Assembly (NCBI RefSeq): GCF_001050015.1
Contig: NZ_CVTB01000221.1
Span: forward strand, 3,642 to 67,641
Direction: 5' to 3'
Source: Mycolicibacterium malmesburyense
GTDB taxonomy: Bacteria > Actinomycetota > Actinomycetes > Mycobacteriales > Mycobacteriaceae
DNA length: 64,000 bases
Shown: positions 17,378 through 27,047 of the stretch, piece by piece
How positions within the stretch are numbered: position 1 is the stretch's first letter
Layout: every line of letters begins with the position of its first letter
Notes under the pieces: generated by a model
The model's input: only the letters and a program-made list of their open reading frames with translations
What the model was told of the DNA's origin: nothing
The model's database searches: none
Translations under genes and position numbers: made by a program

Positions 17378-20188
17378 TTACGAACCAGGGATTTCCCTGG
17401 CATCGGGTTGCGAGAGGCGAGAGTGCAGCTGAGAGCGTGAACGGATGCCGAGTTTCCGGTAGACGTTGCTCAAGTTCATTTCGACGGTCTTGGTGGACAG
17501 GAAGAGCTCCGCGGCGATCTCACGGTTGGACAACCCGGCCGCGGCACGGCGCGCGATGCGCTCCTCGGCCGGCGTGAGGCCGAGCCCGCCGGTTGCACTG
17601 CCCTTGAGATGATTCAGTTCGGTGTCGACGCGACGCACCCACAGCGGTGCGCCCAGCTGGTCGAAGGCGTGACGGGCAGCCGTCAGATGATCCTCGGCGG
17701 GCTTCCGGTGCCGTCGGCGCCGCTGGATCTGGCCCAACACGAACTGGGTGCGGGCGGTTTCGAACGGCATCGGCAGGTCGCGGTGACGCTCGAGCGCGGC
17801 GACGGCCGCCGCCTCGGCAGCAGGCAGATCGCCCCGCGCCGCGAGATAGAGGCAGCGCCCACGCGCGCCGATGGCGAGCATCCACGGCCGGTGCAATCGG
17901 GTTCCGTTCGTTTCGAGGGCGTCGATCAGCGGTTGCGCCTCGTCGAATCGACCCAACGCGGTCAACGCTTCGATGGCGTCGGGGAGATACCCACCGCTGA
18001 TGATCTCGGTGTCATGAGCGGGGTCAAAGGTGCGCAGTAGCGGCTCGAGGGTGTCGATCGCCGCGGCGTAGTTGCCGATCGAGGTCTCGAGGAATCCGAG
18101 GCTGGTGAGGGGGGATCGGGCCAGATACTGCCCGCCGGTCGCGCTTGCGATCTCAATCGCGAGGCGGGCCGCCTCGCGGGCGTCTTGTTCGCGCCCGGTA
18201 TAGGCGGCGACCGCGGCGCGGCAACTCGCCGCGAACACTCGGGGGTGGTGGCCGGCGATCTGTTCGGCTCGTCGGCTCGCCTCGTCGGCGATCGTGGCGG
18301 CGTCCTCGTAGTGGCCGGACCAGATGTTGATCATCGTCGCGTGAGTGTCGACCCAGATCGCGTCGAGTTCGTTTCCGCGATAGGCGGCCTGCTCCCGCAG
18401 GGCCTGCATCACGTCACGCGCCTCCCGCAGATCGCCGGTACCGGCGTCGATCACGGCTTTGACCGCGTCGGCTCGGTGGTGGACGTGCCCGAACGGCGTG
18501 CTGCCTTGCAGCCGAAGGGCCTCGGTGAGGGCTTGGTCGTCGACGCCGCGGCCGTACTGGAACTGCAGCATGGCGACCAATGCGCGCGCTTGGCTTCCGA
18601 GTGCGGTGTCGGCGATCTGGTCGGCGACTGCGACCGCGTCCCGGGCGTGGGCCAGCGCCTGGTCGAAGTCGCCGGTGATGCCGGTGACCGGTGCGAGGGT
18701 CATCAGGGCCTGCAACCGGAGATGCGGGCTCTCGTCGACGTCCTCCAAGCCTCGGCTCAGCCCCTGCACGGCGGCGGTGAACGAACCGTCGTAACCGTCC
18801 ATCGCGCCCTGCAGAATCACCGCCGCCCCGCGGATGGCGCCTGGCGGAAGGGATTCGGCCAGACCCTTGAGGTGCTGGCGGGCGGCGGCGATGGCACCGG
18901 CATCGAAGTGGTAGCGCGCGGCGAGGATCCGCCGAATGGGATCGTCGCCGCCGAGCGCGATCCCGAGTTCGACGAGTTCGGCCGCGGAGGTCGGTGCTCC
19001 CTGCTCGCGGGTCGCGACCGCGGCGGCGTCGAGGGCCGCCAGGGTCGCCGGGTCGGCGCTGGTGGCCGCGAGCGCAAGATGGCGGGCCTTGAGTTCCGGT
19101 GCTTCGACGAGCTCGGCGAGCCGACGGTGCATCGCACGGCGATCGGCGGGTTCGGCGTCGTCGTGGACGCCTGCCGACAGTAGGGGATGCGAGAACTCGA
19201 TGGCCGTTCCGACGATAGAGACCACATGTGCGGCCTCTCCGCGCTCCAACAGTTCGACGACGCGCTCTTCGTCGACGCCCGTCGCTCGGGAGACCATCGC
19301 GACGGTCGGCTTCGTTGCGCAGGCGGCAGCGAGCAGCAGGGGCATCGCATCACCTTCGATTCCGGCGAGCCGGTCCGCGACGATCGCGGCCAACGTCTCC
19401 GGGAGCGTCCCGTCGATCCCCCGACCGTCCTCGAAGGCCCGGACCAGTTCGAGCGCGTAAAACGGGTTGCCGCCGGAGATTTCGTGGATGCGCCGCATCT
19501 GCGGGCGCGGCAGAACCTTGCCGTGACGCTTGGTGATCAAGGCGTGGAGGCCGCCCATCGTCAGCGGTGTCATGCTGACGCGACGCAGCGCGTCCGGGTG
19601 GGCCATCTGCAGCCGAAGCTGCGCCTCAAGGGATCCGGGCTCTCCGGTCCGCGCGGTGACGAGGACGCCCACCGGTCCTCTCACCCGCCGCGCTACATAG
19701 CGGACGGCCATGGCGCTCGGTGTGTCGAGCCACTGCATGTCGTCTACCGCGATCAGCACCGGAGTACGGGCCGCCGACCACTCCACCAACGACTGGAATG
19801 CCGCTGCCGCCCCGCGTTCGTCGGTCGCGGCAGTCCCCTGATCGTGCAGGACGCCGTCCAGCGCCGCTCGCTGGATCGGGGACAACGAGTCGAGCGCTTC
19901 GTGGTCGACGCCGGCGAGCAGATCGGACAGACCAGCGAACGCGAAGGTCACTTCGCCCTGATCACCTTGTGCCGTCAGGACTTTGAATCCGCGCGCCGAA
20001 GCGTCCGTTAGCGCGTCACGGTACAGCGTCGTCTTGCCGATCCCGGGTTCCCCGTCGACGATCAACCCGGTCGCGGTTTCGGCGGCGCTGTCCAGAAAGG
20101 TGGTTACGGCGGCCTGCTCGGCGAGCCGCGTCACGGATCGCGACTCGCGGGTCGGCACGTCGGACTGGATCGAGCCGCCCGTCAACAT
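17378..20188 (-). CDS. Large ATP-binding LuxR-family (LAL) transcriptional regulator
   Basis: 936-aa STAND-type regulator. Residues about 20-340 form an AAA ATPase: Walker A GEPGIGKT (46-53) and a Walker B-like strand VLIAVDDMQWLD. The middle 500 residues are alpha-helical with the repeated Ala/Leu pattern of tetratricopeptide repeats, the usual ligand or partner sensor. The C-terminus (about 868-930) is a LuxR helix-turn-helix: LTPAEERIARRAAAGLSNRE followed by IAAELFLSTKTVEMNLSNVY. LAL proteins typically activate catabolic or secondary-metabolite genes on binding an inducer. GGGGGAGGGG sits 5 nt before the ATG. Its target is unknown; candidates are the DUF4242 gene downstream and the divergent GAF gene. 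Confidence 0.9.
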   Translation of the reverse strand: MLTGGSIQSDVPTRESRSVTRLAEQAAVTTFLDSAAETATGLIVDGEPGIGKTTLYRDALTDASARGFKVLTAQGDQGEVTFAFAGLSDLLAGVDHEALDSLSPIQRAALDGVLHDQGTAATDERGAAAAFQSLVEWSAARTPVLIAVDDMQWLDTPSAMAVRYVARRVRGPVGVLVTARTGEPGSLEAQLRLQMAHPDALRRVSMTPLTMGGLHALITKRHGKVLPRPQMRRIHEISGGNPFYALELVRAFEDGRGIDGTLPETLAAIVADRLAGIEGDAMPLLLAAACATKPTVAMVSRATGVDEERVVELLERGEAAHVVSIVGTAIEFSHPLLSAGVHDDAEPADRRAMHRRLAELVEAPELKARHLALAATSADPATLAALDAAAVATREQGAPTSAAELVELGIALGGDDPIRRILAARYHFDAGAIAAARQHLKGLAESLPPGAIRGAAVILQGAMDGYDGSFTAAVQGLSRGLEDVDESPHLRLQALMTLAPVTGITGDFDQALAHARDAVAVADQIADTALGSQARALVAMLQFQYGRGVDDQALTEALRLQGSTPFGHVHHRADAVKAVIDAGTGDLREARDVMQALREQAAYRGNELDAIWVDTHATMINIWSGHYEDAATIADEASRRAEQIAGHHPRVFAASCRAAVAAYTGREQDAREAARLAIEIASATGGQYLARSPLTSLGFLETSIGNYAAAIDTLEPLLRTFDPAHDTEIISGGYLPDAIEALTALGRFDEAQPLIDALETNGTRLHRPWMLAIGARGRCLYLAARGDLPAAEAAAVAALERHRDLPMPFETARTQFVLGQIQRRRRHRKPAEDHLTAARHAFDQLGAPLWVRRVDTELNHLKGSATGGLGLTPAEERIARRAAAGLSNREIAAELFLSTKTVEMNLSNVYRKLGIRSRSQLHSRLSQPDAREIPGS

Positions 20189-20345
20189 CAGCGCCCCTCC
20201 CCCGGTCCCTATCGCTCATCTGTCGGTGACGCCAACCATAAGTCAGATTGTGGGCGAGGTGGGCCCCATCTCGGCAGATCGCCGTCGACACCCGTGAGCC
20301 TCGGAACATCCGGACGGTCGACAGATACGCGCTAGCGTGGCAATC

Positions 20346-21062
20346 ATGGCGCCGACGTTGCCGGGCTTCGACGAGTGGATGAACTCCGCTCTGATCGAGG
20401 AGGCAGACAAGGCCGGGGAAGCAATCGGGACATACGTCGAACGCGCCGTCGCTGCCCGAATGATCATCGAGCGCGCCCGCCGTGGTGACCCCGACGTGCG
20501 CGACCTCATGGCGCACGTCAAATCGTTGAACCTGGACACCTCCGACCCCGTCGCCGAACTCGCCGAGGGTGCCGTCATTTCCGATCCGGATCGGCTCCGC
20601 GCGCTCTACGACAGTGGTCTGCTCAACGAGGAACAGGCCCGGAGTCTCGACCGCATCGTCGCCATGGTGGTGGGGGCGGTCGGGGTGCCGTCTGCCGCTG
20701 TGACACTGATCGATCGAGACACCCAATACATGTGCAGCGCAATAGGCCTCGACGCCGACATGGCGGTCACTCGCCAGGGTCCCCTCGAAGGTTCTCTTGG
20801 CCGCGAGGTGCTCGTCACCGGTAAGCCCCTGATCGTCGCGGATGCCCGTCAGGAGCCGCTGCTGCGTGACCATTGGGCGGTGGCGAAGGGGGTCGTCGTG
20901 GCTTATGCGGGCTTCCCGCTGACCGACAGGCAGGGGCACACCATCGGCACGCTCATCGCCTGGGACGCTCGGCCACGCCCGTGGATGCCCGGCCACGTCC
21001 AGGTGATGGAGGATTTCGTGATGATGCTCCGCGCGCGCCTGTTCGGCATCGATCCGAGCTGA
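20346..21062 (+). CDS. GAF domain-containing protein
   Basis: 238-aa cytoplasmic protein. The first 70 residues are helical and charged (EEADKAGEAIGTYVERAVAA). From about residue 85 a GAF domain follows: EEQARSLDRIVAMVVGAVGV, AAVTLIDRDTQYMCSAIG, the typical small-molecule pocket segment REVLVTGKPLIVADARQE, and GFPLTDRQGHTIGTLIAWD. There is no output domain such as a HTH, kinase or GGDEF, so it may act on a partner. It is divergent from the LAL regulator (157 nt between starts), hence possibly its target. The ATG at 20346 is preferred over GTG 20337; neither has a strong ribosome-binding site. Confidence 0.8.
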   Translation: MAPTLPGFDEWMNSALIEEADKAGEAIGTYVERAVAARMIIERARRGDPDVRDLMAHVKSLNLDTSDPVAELAEGAVISDPDRLRALYDSGLLNEEQARSLDRIVAMVVGAVGVPSAAVTLIDRDTQYMCSAIGLDADMAVTRQGPLEGSLGREVLVTGKPLIVADARQEPLLRDHWAVAKGVVVAYAGFPLTDRQGHTIGTLIAWDARPRPWMPGHVQVMEDFVMMLRARLFGIDPS

Positions 21063-21082
21063 ACGCTCGCGAGAACCTCGAT

Positions 21083-21102
21083 ACGGCGTTGAGCCGTCGC
21101 TT

Positions 21103-21104
<2 letters not shown>
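21083..21104 (+). terminator. Short intrinsic terminator-like hairpin after the GAF gene
   Basis: ACGGC-GTTGA-GCCGT is followed by CGCTTTT, 21 nt after the GAF stop; the T run touches the nrdF2 stop codon. A 5-bp stem is weak, but a T run is rare in this GC-rich window. Confidence 0.4.
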
Positions 21105-22089
<985 letters not shown>

Positions 22090-22168
22090 TCACCTGGTCT
22101 TTGGTCCGCTCGAAGCGGTTCTAACGCCCGCCACCGACACTACCCCTGGGGGACGACATCCACCTGCA

Positions 22169-22184
22169 ACACAACATCGTGTGT
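22169..22184. promoter_or_regulatory. NrdR-box-like palindrome upstream of nrdF2
   Basis: ACACAACATCGTGTGT has 5-bp arms ACACA/TGTGT around a 6-nt core, close to the NrdR-box pattern ACACWATATATWGTGT. A second site of the same type precedes nrdH (33502). The NrdR assignment rests on this pattern and on known control of actinobacterial class Ib genes. Confidence 0.45.
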
Positions 22185-22281
22185 CTGGCGTGTCGCCCCG
22201 CCGGCAGTTACCGGCGCGGCCAGTGTGCATTCTGATCGCGTTTCCCGGCCCGAGAACGTGAATTCGCGATCTCCGCGCACA

Positions 22282-23808
22282 CTAGGCGGTCAGCTGTGCG
22301 CGGCGCCCGCCGAAGAACCGGTACTCCGACTTGTCGAACCTGCGGGTCGCCAGCCAGTACTGCCACGTCATGCCGCTCCACAGCGTCCGGTTCACACCGT
22401 GCTCGTCGAGGTACCAGCTCTGACATCCGCCGGTGCTCCACACGGTCCCGGCGAGTTCGCCCTGCAGCTGCTCGTTGTAGCGGTCCTGGGCCTCGCGGGT
22501 GGGCGCCAGCGCCTCCACGCCTGCACGGTCGACGGCCGCGATGGCCTGGGCGGCGTAGCGGATCTGCGACTCGATCATGAACACCACCGAGTTGTGCCCG
22601 AGCGCGGTGTTGGGCCCGAGCAGGAAGAACAGGTTCGGCATGTCCGCGACCGTGATCCCGCGCAGCGCCGCGATGCCCTCCCGGTTCCAGCGGTCCACCA
22701 GGTCCTCGCCGCGCGGGCCCTTGATGTGGACGTAGGTGTACGAGTCGGTGACGTGGAAGCCGGTGGCGAACACGACGACGTCGGCCTCGCGTTCGGTGCC
22801 GTCGGCGGTCACGATGCCCGTCGGCGTGAACCGCGCGATGGCATCGGTGACGACCTCGGTCTTCGGGTCGGCGATCCCGCGATAGTAAGTGTCGGAGTTC
22901 AGGATTCGCTTACAGCCCGCCCGGTAGCTCGGCGTCAGCTTGCGGCGCAGCTCGCGGTCCTTGATCGACTTGCGAATGTTCCACTTGCCCAGCAGCTCAC
23001 CGATTTTCAGCAGCCGCGGTTCGCGCGTCATCGCAAACCCCACGCCCTCGTGGATCCAGTAGATACCCGCGCGCATCAACTGCCGGGTGCCCGGCACGTT
23101 GGTGAACAGCTCACGCATCCACCGCGGAATCGGGTTGTTGGGCCGCGGCATCACCCACGCGGGCGTGCGCTGATACAGGTGCAGCGCGCCGACGTCCTTG
23201 ACGATCTCGGGCACGATCTGGATCGCGCTGGCGCCGGTGCCGATGACCGCCACGCGTTTACCGGCCAGGTCCACGCCGTGGTCCCACTCCGCGGAATGAA
23301 AAGCGGCACCGGCGTATTCATCGAGCCCGGGGAAGTCCGGAATGAAGGGGATGTGCAGTCCACCCGCTCCGGAAACCACGAACTGCGCGACGAATTCGCG
23401 GCCGTCCTTGGTGAAGACGTGCCAGCGATGCTCGTGGTCGTCCCAATGCGCGCGGTCGACGTGGGCGCCGAACCGGATGTAGCGGCGCAGCCCGTACTTA
23501 TCGGTCACGCCCTTGAGGTAGTCGAAGATCTCGGGCTGGAACGACCACATATGGCGCCAGTCGGGCTTGGGCTCGAACGAGAACGAGTACATGTGCGACG
23601 GGATGTCGCAGGCGCACCCCGGGTATGTGTTGTCCCGCCACGTGCCCCCGATTTCGTCGGCCTTCTCCAACATCAGGAACTCGACGTTCTGGCGCTGCAG
23701 CGCGATGGCCATGCCGATACCGGAGAATCCGGTGCCGATGATCAGCGCGCGGGTGTGCACGGGCTGCTGGGTGGCGGTCTGGTCGGCCGACTGCTCGACA
23801 ACCGTCAT
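22282..23808 (-). CDS. Flavin-containing (Baeyer-Villiger type) monooxygenase
   Basis: 508-aa FAD/NADPH enzyme at the Rv3049c position. FAD loop: ALIIGTGFSGIGMAIAL (residues about 20-36). Class-specific region: GGTWRDNTYPGCACDIPSHM. Fingerprint: YAGAAFHSAEWDH, matching FxGxxxHxxxWD with Tyr for Phe. NADP loop: VAVIGTGASAIQIVPEI. ATGFHVTD is the ATG motif before the C-terminal part. Such enzymes insert oxygen next to a ketone or oxidise S/N atoms; the substrate is unknown. GGGAGA precedes the ATG. The TetR gene upstream on the same strand (96 nt away) may control it. Confidence 0.9.
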   Translation of the reverse strand: MTVVEQSADQTATQQPVHTRALIIGTGFSGIGMAIALQRQNVEFLMLEKADEIGGTWRDNTYPGCACDIPSHMYSFSFEPKPDWRHMWSFQPEIFDYLKGVTDKYGLRRYIRFGAHVDRAHWDDHEHRWHVFTKDGREFVAQFVVSGAGGLHIPFIPDFPGLDEYAGAAFHSAEWDHGVDLAGKRVAVIGTGASAIQIVPEIVKDVGALHLYQRTPAWVMPRPNNPIPRWMRELFTNVPGTRQLMRAGIYWIHEGVGFAMTREPRLLKIGELLGKWNIRKSIKDRELRRKLTPSYRAGCKRILNSDTYYRGIADPKTEVVTDAIARFTPTGIVTADGTEREADVVVFATGFHVTDSYTYVHIKGPRGEDLVDRWNREGIAALRGITVADMPNLFFLLGPNTALGHNSVVFMIESQIRYAAQAIAAVDRAGVEALAPTREAQDRYNEQLQGELAGTVWSTGGCQSWYLDEHGVNRTLWSGMTWQYWLATRRFDKSEYRFFGGRRAQLTA

Positions 23809-23904
23809 GGGTCTCCCTAACTCAGTGGTACGCAGATCCTGGGAACGCCGGTACCGGGTACTTGCCAGTTTCCGGTCCGCGACCGGAGGTGTCAACGTCG
23901 CGTG

Positions 23905-24645
23905 TCAGGCGACCGGCTGTTGTTTGCGGACGGCGGTGTGCATTGGCTGGTCGGGGTCGATCTGGATGCCCAGCAACTCCGCCGTGCCGTTGATCGCGCC
24001 GACCATGATCGTGGTCATGTGGGCGACGAACTGGTCGGCCGGCATGCGGCGGACGCCGTCATCGTCGTCGCCCAGCCACCAGTCCGTCGCCGACGCCGCG
24101 GTGCCGAAGATCGCGTACGCCGCCAGCTCGAAGGCGGCCGGATCCGGTGCCAGATCCTTCATTTCCTCGCTGATCATGTCCGCGACGGCCAACGTGATCT
24201 CGCTGCCCCGGTTGACCGTCGTCATCGCGGCGGCGGACTTGTCGGCGAACCGGCCCTGCAGCAGGAAGCGCACCACGTTCGGGTGCTGTTCGACCAGGTC
24301 GACGTAGTGCGCGACGCCGCGCCCGACGATCTGGCGTGCCGAGTCGTGCTCCACGTCGATGGACGGGATGATCGCCGCCCACAACATGTCGCGCATCCGC
24401 TGACCGATCTCGCTGAACATGTCCGACTTGTCGGTGAAGTGGCGGTAGATCTTGGGTTTGGCGGTGCCGGCCTCTTCGGCGATCTCGCGCACGCTGACGT
24501 TGGGGCCCAACCGGTCGATGGCGCGGAAGGCGGCGTCGACGATCTCGGCGCGCACCTTTTTCCGGTGCTCACGCCAGCGCTCGCTGCGGGCGTCCACCTT
24601 GGCGCCCGGCTCGCCACCCGAACGTGGCCTGGACCCTCGCCGCAC
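23905..24645 (-). CDS. TetR-family transcriptional regulator
   Basis: 246-aa repressor-type protein at the Rv3050c position. The DNA-binding domain is AEIVDAAFRAIDRLGPNVSV followed by REIAEEAGTAKPKIYRHFTDK (residues about 35-80). The ligand domain begins DMFSEIGQRMRDMLW and ends with a helix ELAAYAIFGTAASATDWWLG. It has an extended basic N-terminus of about 30 residues. The start is the GTG at 24645; GTG 24669 is an alternative and no ribosome-binding site decides between them. It is divergent from the reductase gene at 24796 and upstream of the BVMO, so either may be its target. Confidence 0.87.
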   Translation of the reverse strand: MRRGSRPRSGGEPGAKVDARSERWREHRKKVRAEIVDAAFRAIDRLGPNVSVREIAEEAGTAKPKIYRHFTDKSDMFSEIGQRMRDMLWAAIIPSIDVEHDSARQIVGRGVAHYVDLVEQHPNVVRFLLQGRFADKSAAAMTTVNRGSEITLAVADMISEEMKDLAPDPAAFELAAYAIFGTAASATDWWLGDDDDGVRRMPADQFVAHMTTIMVGAINGTAELLGIQIDPDQPMHTAVRKQQPVA

Positions 24646-24795
24646 CCGGTCACTGTACCGCTCAGGCACTGCTGACCAGCTCAGACCAGGCCACATGTGT
24701 TTTCCGAGCCCACCTCCGGACAACTCCGTCCGGCAAGAGAGGCGGCCGCGTCGCGGGTAATATCGCTGCGACAGCCGATCGACGAGACGAGTTTC

Positions 24796-25977
24796 ATGAC
24801 GCAGAAGTACGACCTGGTCATCGCGGGTGGTGGACCCTCCGGCTCCGCCGCAGCGTGGCAGGCCTCTCAGACCGGCGCGAAGGTAGTGGTCCTCGACAAG
24901 GCCCAGTTCCCCCGCGACAAGCCGTGCGGCGACGGCCTGACCGCGCGGGCGGTGAGCTATCTGCAGAAGATGGGGCTCGCCGACGAGGTCAGCACGTTCC
25001 ACCGGGTCAACCGGGTGACGGTGTTCAGCCCCAGCCAGTGGGAGCTGTCGTTCCCGCGCCGCCCGGGCATGCCCGACCACGGCCACACCGTCAGCCGCAC
25101 CCACCTCGACACGGTGCTGCTCAAGCACGCCGAGTCCGCCGGCGCCGAGGTGCGCCAGGGCGCGGAGGTGTCCGGTCCGATCGTCGAGAACAGCCGGGTG
25201 GTCGGCGTGACGCTCAAGAACGGCGAGAAGGTGTACGGCGACGCGGTGATCGCGGCCGACGGCGCTTACTCCCCGATCAAGCGCGCGCTGAAGATCGACT
25301 CGGAGTACAACGGCTACTCGGCGATCGCGATCCGCTCCGAGATGCCCGCCAACCGCCCCGACTCCGACAGCCTCGACATCTATCTGAAGCTGGTCTTCGA
25401 AGGCGATCAGTTACCGGGCTACGGCTGGGTGTTCCCGATGGGCAACGGCATGTTCAACATCGGGTTGGGCTACGTCAACAGCTACAAGAACTGGCAGTCG
25501 ATCAACGCCACGCAGTTCCTCGGCGACTTCCTGCGCACACTGCCGCCTGAGTGGGAACTGCCGCCGATCGAGGAACTCAAGAAGAACAAGAGCGTCCGGG
25601 CCTGGCGACTGCCGATGGGGTTCACCGCGTGGCCGCCGTGGCGCCCGGGTGTGCTGTTCACCGGCGACTCACTGGGCGCGGGCAAACCGGCCTCCGGCGC
25701 CGGCATCTCCAAGGCGCTCGAATCCGGTCTGGCCGCAGGCGAATGCGCGATCGCGGCCCTGCAGAACGGCGGACCCGACGACTTCACGAACTACGCGCAG
25801 CGCATGGAGGCGGCGTGGGGCCGCGAGTATCGCCGCGGCCGCTACTTTCACAAGCTCCTCGGATATCCGAAGCTCGCGAACGCGGGCATCAAGCTCATCG
25901 ACAACGCGATGTTCCGCGACCGGATGCTGCGGGCGCTCTACAAGAAGGCCCAGGGCCCGCAGCACACCGTCAAGTGA
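24796..25977 (+). CDS. Geranylgeranyl reductase family FAD-dependent oxidoreductase
   Basis: 393-aa flavoprotein that saturates isoprenoid double bonds in characterised relatives. FAD-binding: YDLVIAGGGPSGSAAAWQAS at the N-terminus, the family motif PRDKPCGDGLTARAV (residues about 41-55), and GVLFTGDSLGAGKPASGAGI near 290 for the second FAD contact. YGWVFPMGNGMFNIGLGY is the substrate-cavity strand. Candidate substrates in mycobacteria are the isoprenoid tails of menaquinone or polyprenyl lipids; this is inference. The ATG at 24796 starts the beta-alpha-beta fold directly; the frame is open further upstream without meaning. Confidence 0.9.
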   Translation: MTQKYDLVIAGGGPSGSAAAWQASQTGAKVVVLDKAQFPRDKPCGDGLTARAVSYLQKMGLADEVSTFHRVNRVTVFSPSQWELSFPRRPGMPDHGHTVSRTHLDTVLLKHAESAGAEVRQGAEVSGPIVENSRVVGVTLKNGEKVYGDAVIAADGAYSPIKRALKIDSEYNGYSAIAIRSEMPANRPDSDSLDIYLKLVFEGDQLPGYGWVFPMGNGMFNIGLGYVNSYKNWQSINATQFLGDFLRTLPPEWELPPIEELKKNKSVRAWRLPMGFTAWPPWRPGVLFTGDSLGAGKPASGAGISKALESGLAAGECAIAALQNGGPDDFTNYAQRMEAAWGREYRRGRYFHKLLGYPKLANAGIKLIDNAMFRDRMLRALYKKAQGPQHTVK

Positions 25978-25995
25978 GGCCGCGGGACTGACGGG

Positions 25996-26334
25996 CTACT
26001 TGGCGACGACCGTCAGCAGCACCGCCGAGTCCTCCAGGGCGGCGAGGCTGTGACGTTCGTTCGGTATCGGGAGGTAGTCCCCGGCGCTGCCTTCCACCGA
26101 GGAGCTCACCGCGCTGAGCTGTACCCGCCCGCGCAGCACCAATAGCGTTGCCTCGCCGGGGCTTTCGTGATCGTCCAGGCCGTGGCCGGCGGCCAGCGCC
26201 AACACGGTCTGACGCAGCTTGTGGTCGCGACCGCCGTACACGGTGTGTGCGGAACGGCCTGACGACGCGGCCTTGGCGGCCGCAAGCTGCTCATCGGCGA
26301 GTTGCTGCAGCGACAACGCGGTTGACGCAGTCAT
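25996..26334 (-). CDS. Small cupin-domain protein
   Basis: 112-aa single-cupin protein. The first 20 residues are a helix (LSLQQLADEQLAAAKAA), then TVYGGRDHKLRQTVLALAAG, HESPGEATLLVLRGRVQL and YLPIPNERHSLAALEDSAVL form the cupin strands. The first motif has lost its paired histidines (GLDDHESPGEA keeps one His and the Glu); the second keeps NERH. Metal binding is therefore uncertain. AAGGGAGA precedes the ATG. It lies 26 nt after the HTH regulator in the same operon. A role as a small stress or redox-response protein is only a guess. Confidence 0.82.
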   Translation of the reverse strand: MTASTALSLQQLADEQLAAAKAASSGRSAHTVYGGRDHKLRQTVLALAAGHGLDDHESPGEATLLVLRGRVQLSAVSSSVEGSAGDYLPIPNERHSLAALEDSAVLLTVVAK

Positions 26335-26360
26335 GAGTTCTCCCTTCTCGCCCCCGGCGT

Positions 26361-27035
26361 TCACCGTTCGGGGCGCAATACCAAACTGACCTCGCACGAG
26401 CCGCCGTGCGGGTCCGGCGTCACCGACGCCTGATAGCGGGCGCCGACGGCGTCGGCGTTGAGGTTGATCACCTCTTGGATGAGGCCCTGCTGGATGCCAC
26501 GCACGACTTCCGGCGCCGACGCGGCCACTTCGGCCAGTGGGCAGGTGCAGATCTGCACCGTCACTTCGCCGAACGAGGTCAGCACCGAACGCACCTGGAA
26601 GCCAAGCTCGTTGAGGGTGGCGACCACCATGTCGGCGATGGTGGCTTCCGGCCGCCTGCGGGCCAGGCGGACCCGATGGGCCAGGTCCGCGCCGATCCGC
26701 AGCGCACGCTGTTCGCGTTCCTGCGCCGTCCCGCCCAGGTGCTCGGCGAACAGCGAGACGATGTCGGCGTACTCGAACCGGGGTGCCAACTCGTAGGTCA
26801 GCCGCGGTCGCCCGGCGCGACCGGCCTTGGTCGCGTTGCCGCGCCGGATGAATCCCTGTTCCTCCAGCGTCGTCAAGTGAAAGCGGGCCGTGGTGATGTG
26901 GATCTGCAGCGCGTCGGCGACCTGCCGGGCGTCGATGGGATCGGCCGCGTTCTTGAGCAGGCTCAGCACTTTCTGGCGCTGCTGGCCCGCCGCCCGTTCC
27001 GGCGGCGCATCGAGTCCGTGGCGCGACACTGTCAT
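26361..27035 (-). CDS. HTH transcriptional regulator with C-terminal cysteine motif (COG2345-like)
   Basis: 224-aa regulator. Residues about 20-85 form an ArsR/DeoR-like winged helix (VLSLLKNAADPIDARQVADA, then LQIHITTARFHLTTLEEQGF with wing GNATKAGRAGRPRLTYEL). The C-terminal domain contains QICTCPLAEVAASAPEVV and, 40 residues on, GGSCEVSLVL. This is the layout of COG2345 regulators, where the CP...C cysteines hold an iron-sulfur cluster in SufR-type members. Three Cys are present here, so cluster binding is plausible, not shown. It is 12 nt after the methyltransferase gene and 26 nt before the cupin, and probably autoregulates this operon. Confidence 0.85.
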   Translation of the reverse strand: MTVSRHGLDAPPERAAGQQRQKVLSLLKNAADPIDARQVADALQIHITTARFHLTTLEEQGFIRRGNATKAGRAGRPRLTYELAPRFEYADIVSLFAEHLGGTAQEREQRALRIGADLAHRVRLARRRPEATIADMVVATLNELGFQVRSVLTSFGEVTVQICTCPLAEVAASAPEVVRGIQQGLIQEVINLNADAVGARYQASVTPDPHGGSCEVSLVLRPER

Positions 27036-27047
27036 GGGTCGAGTCTG

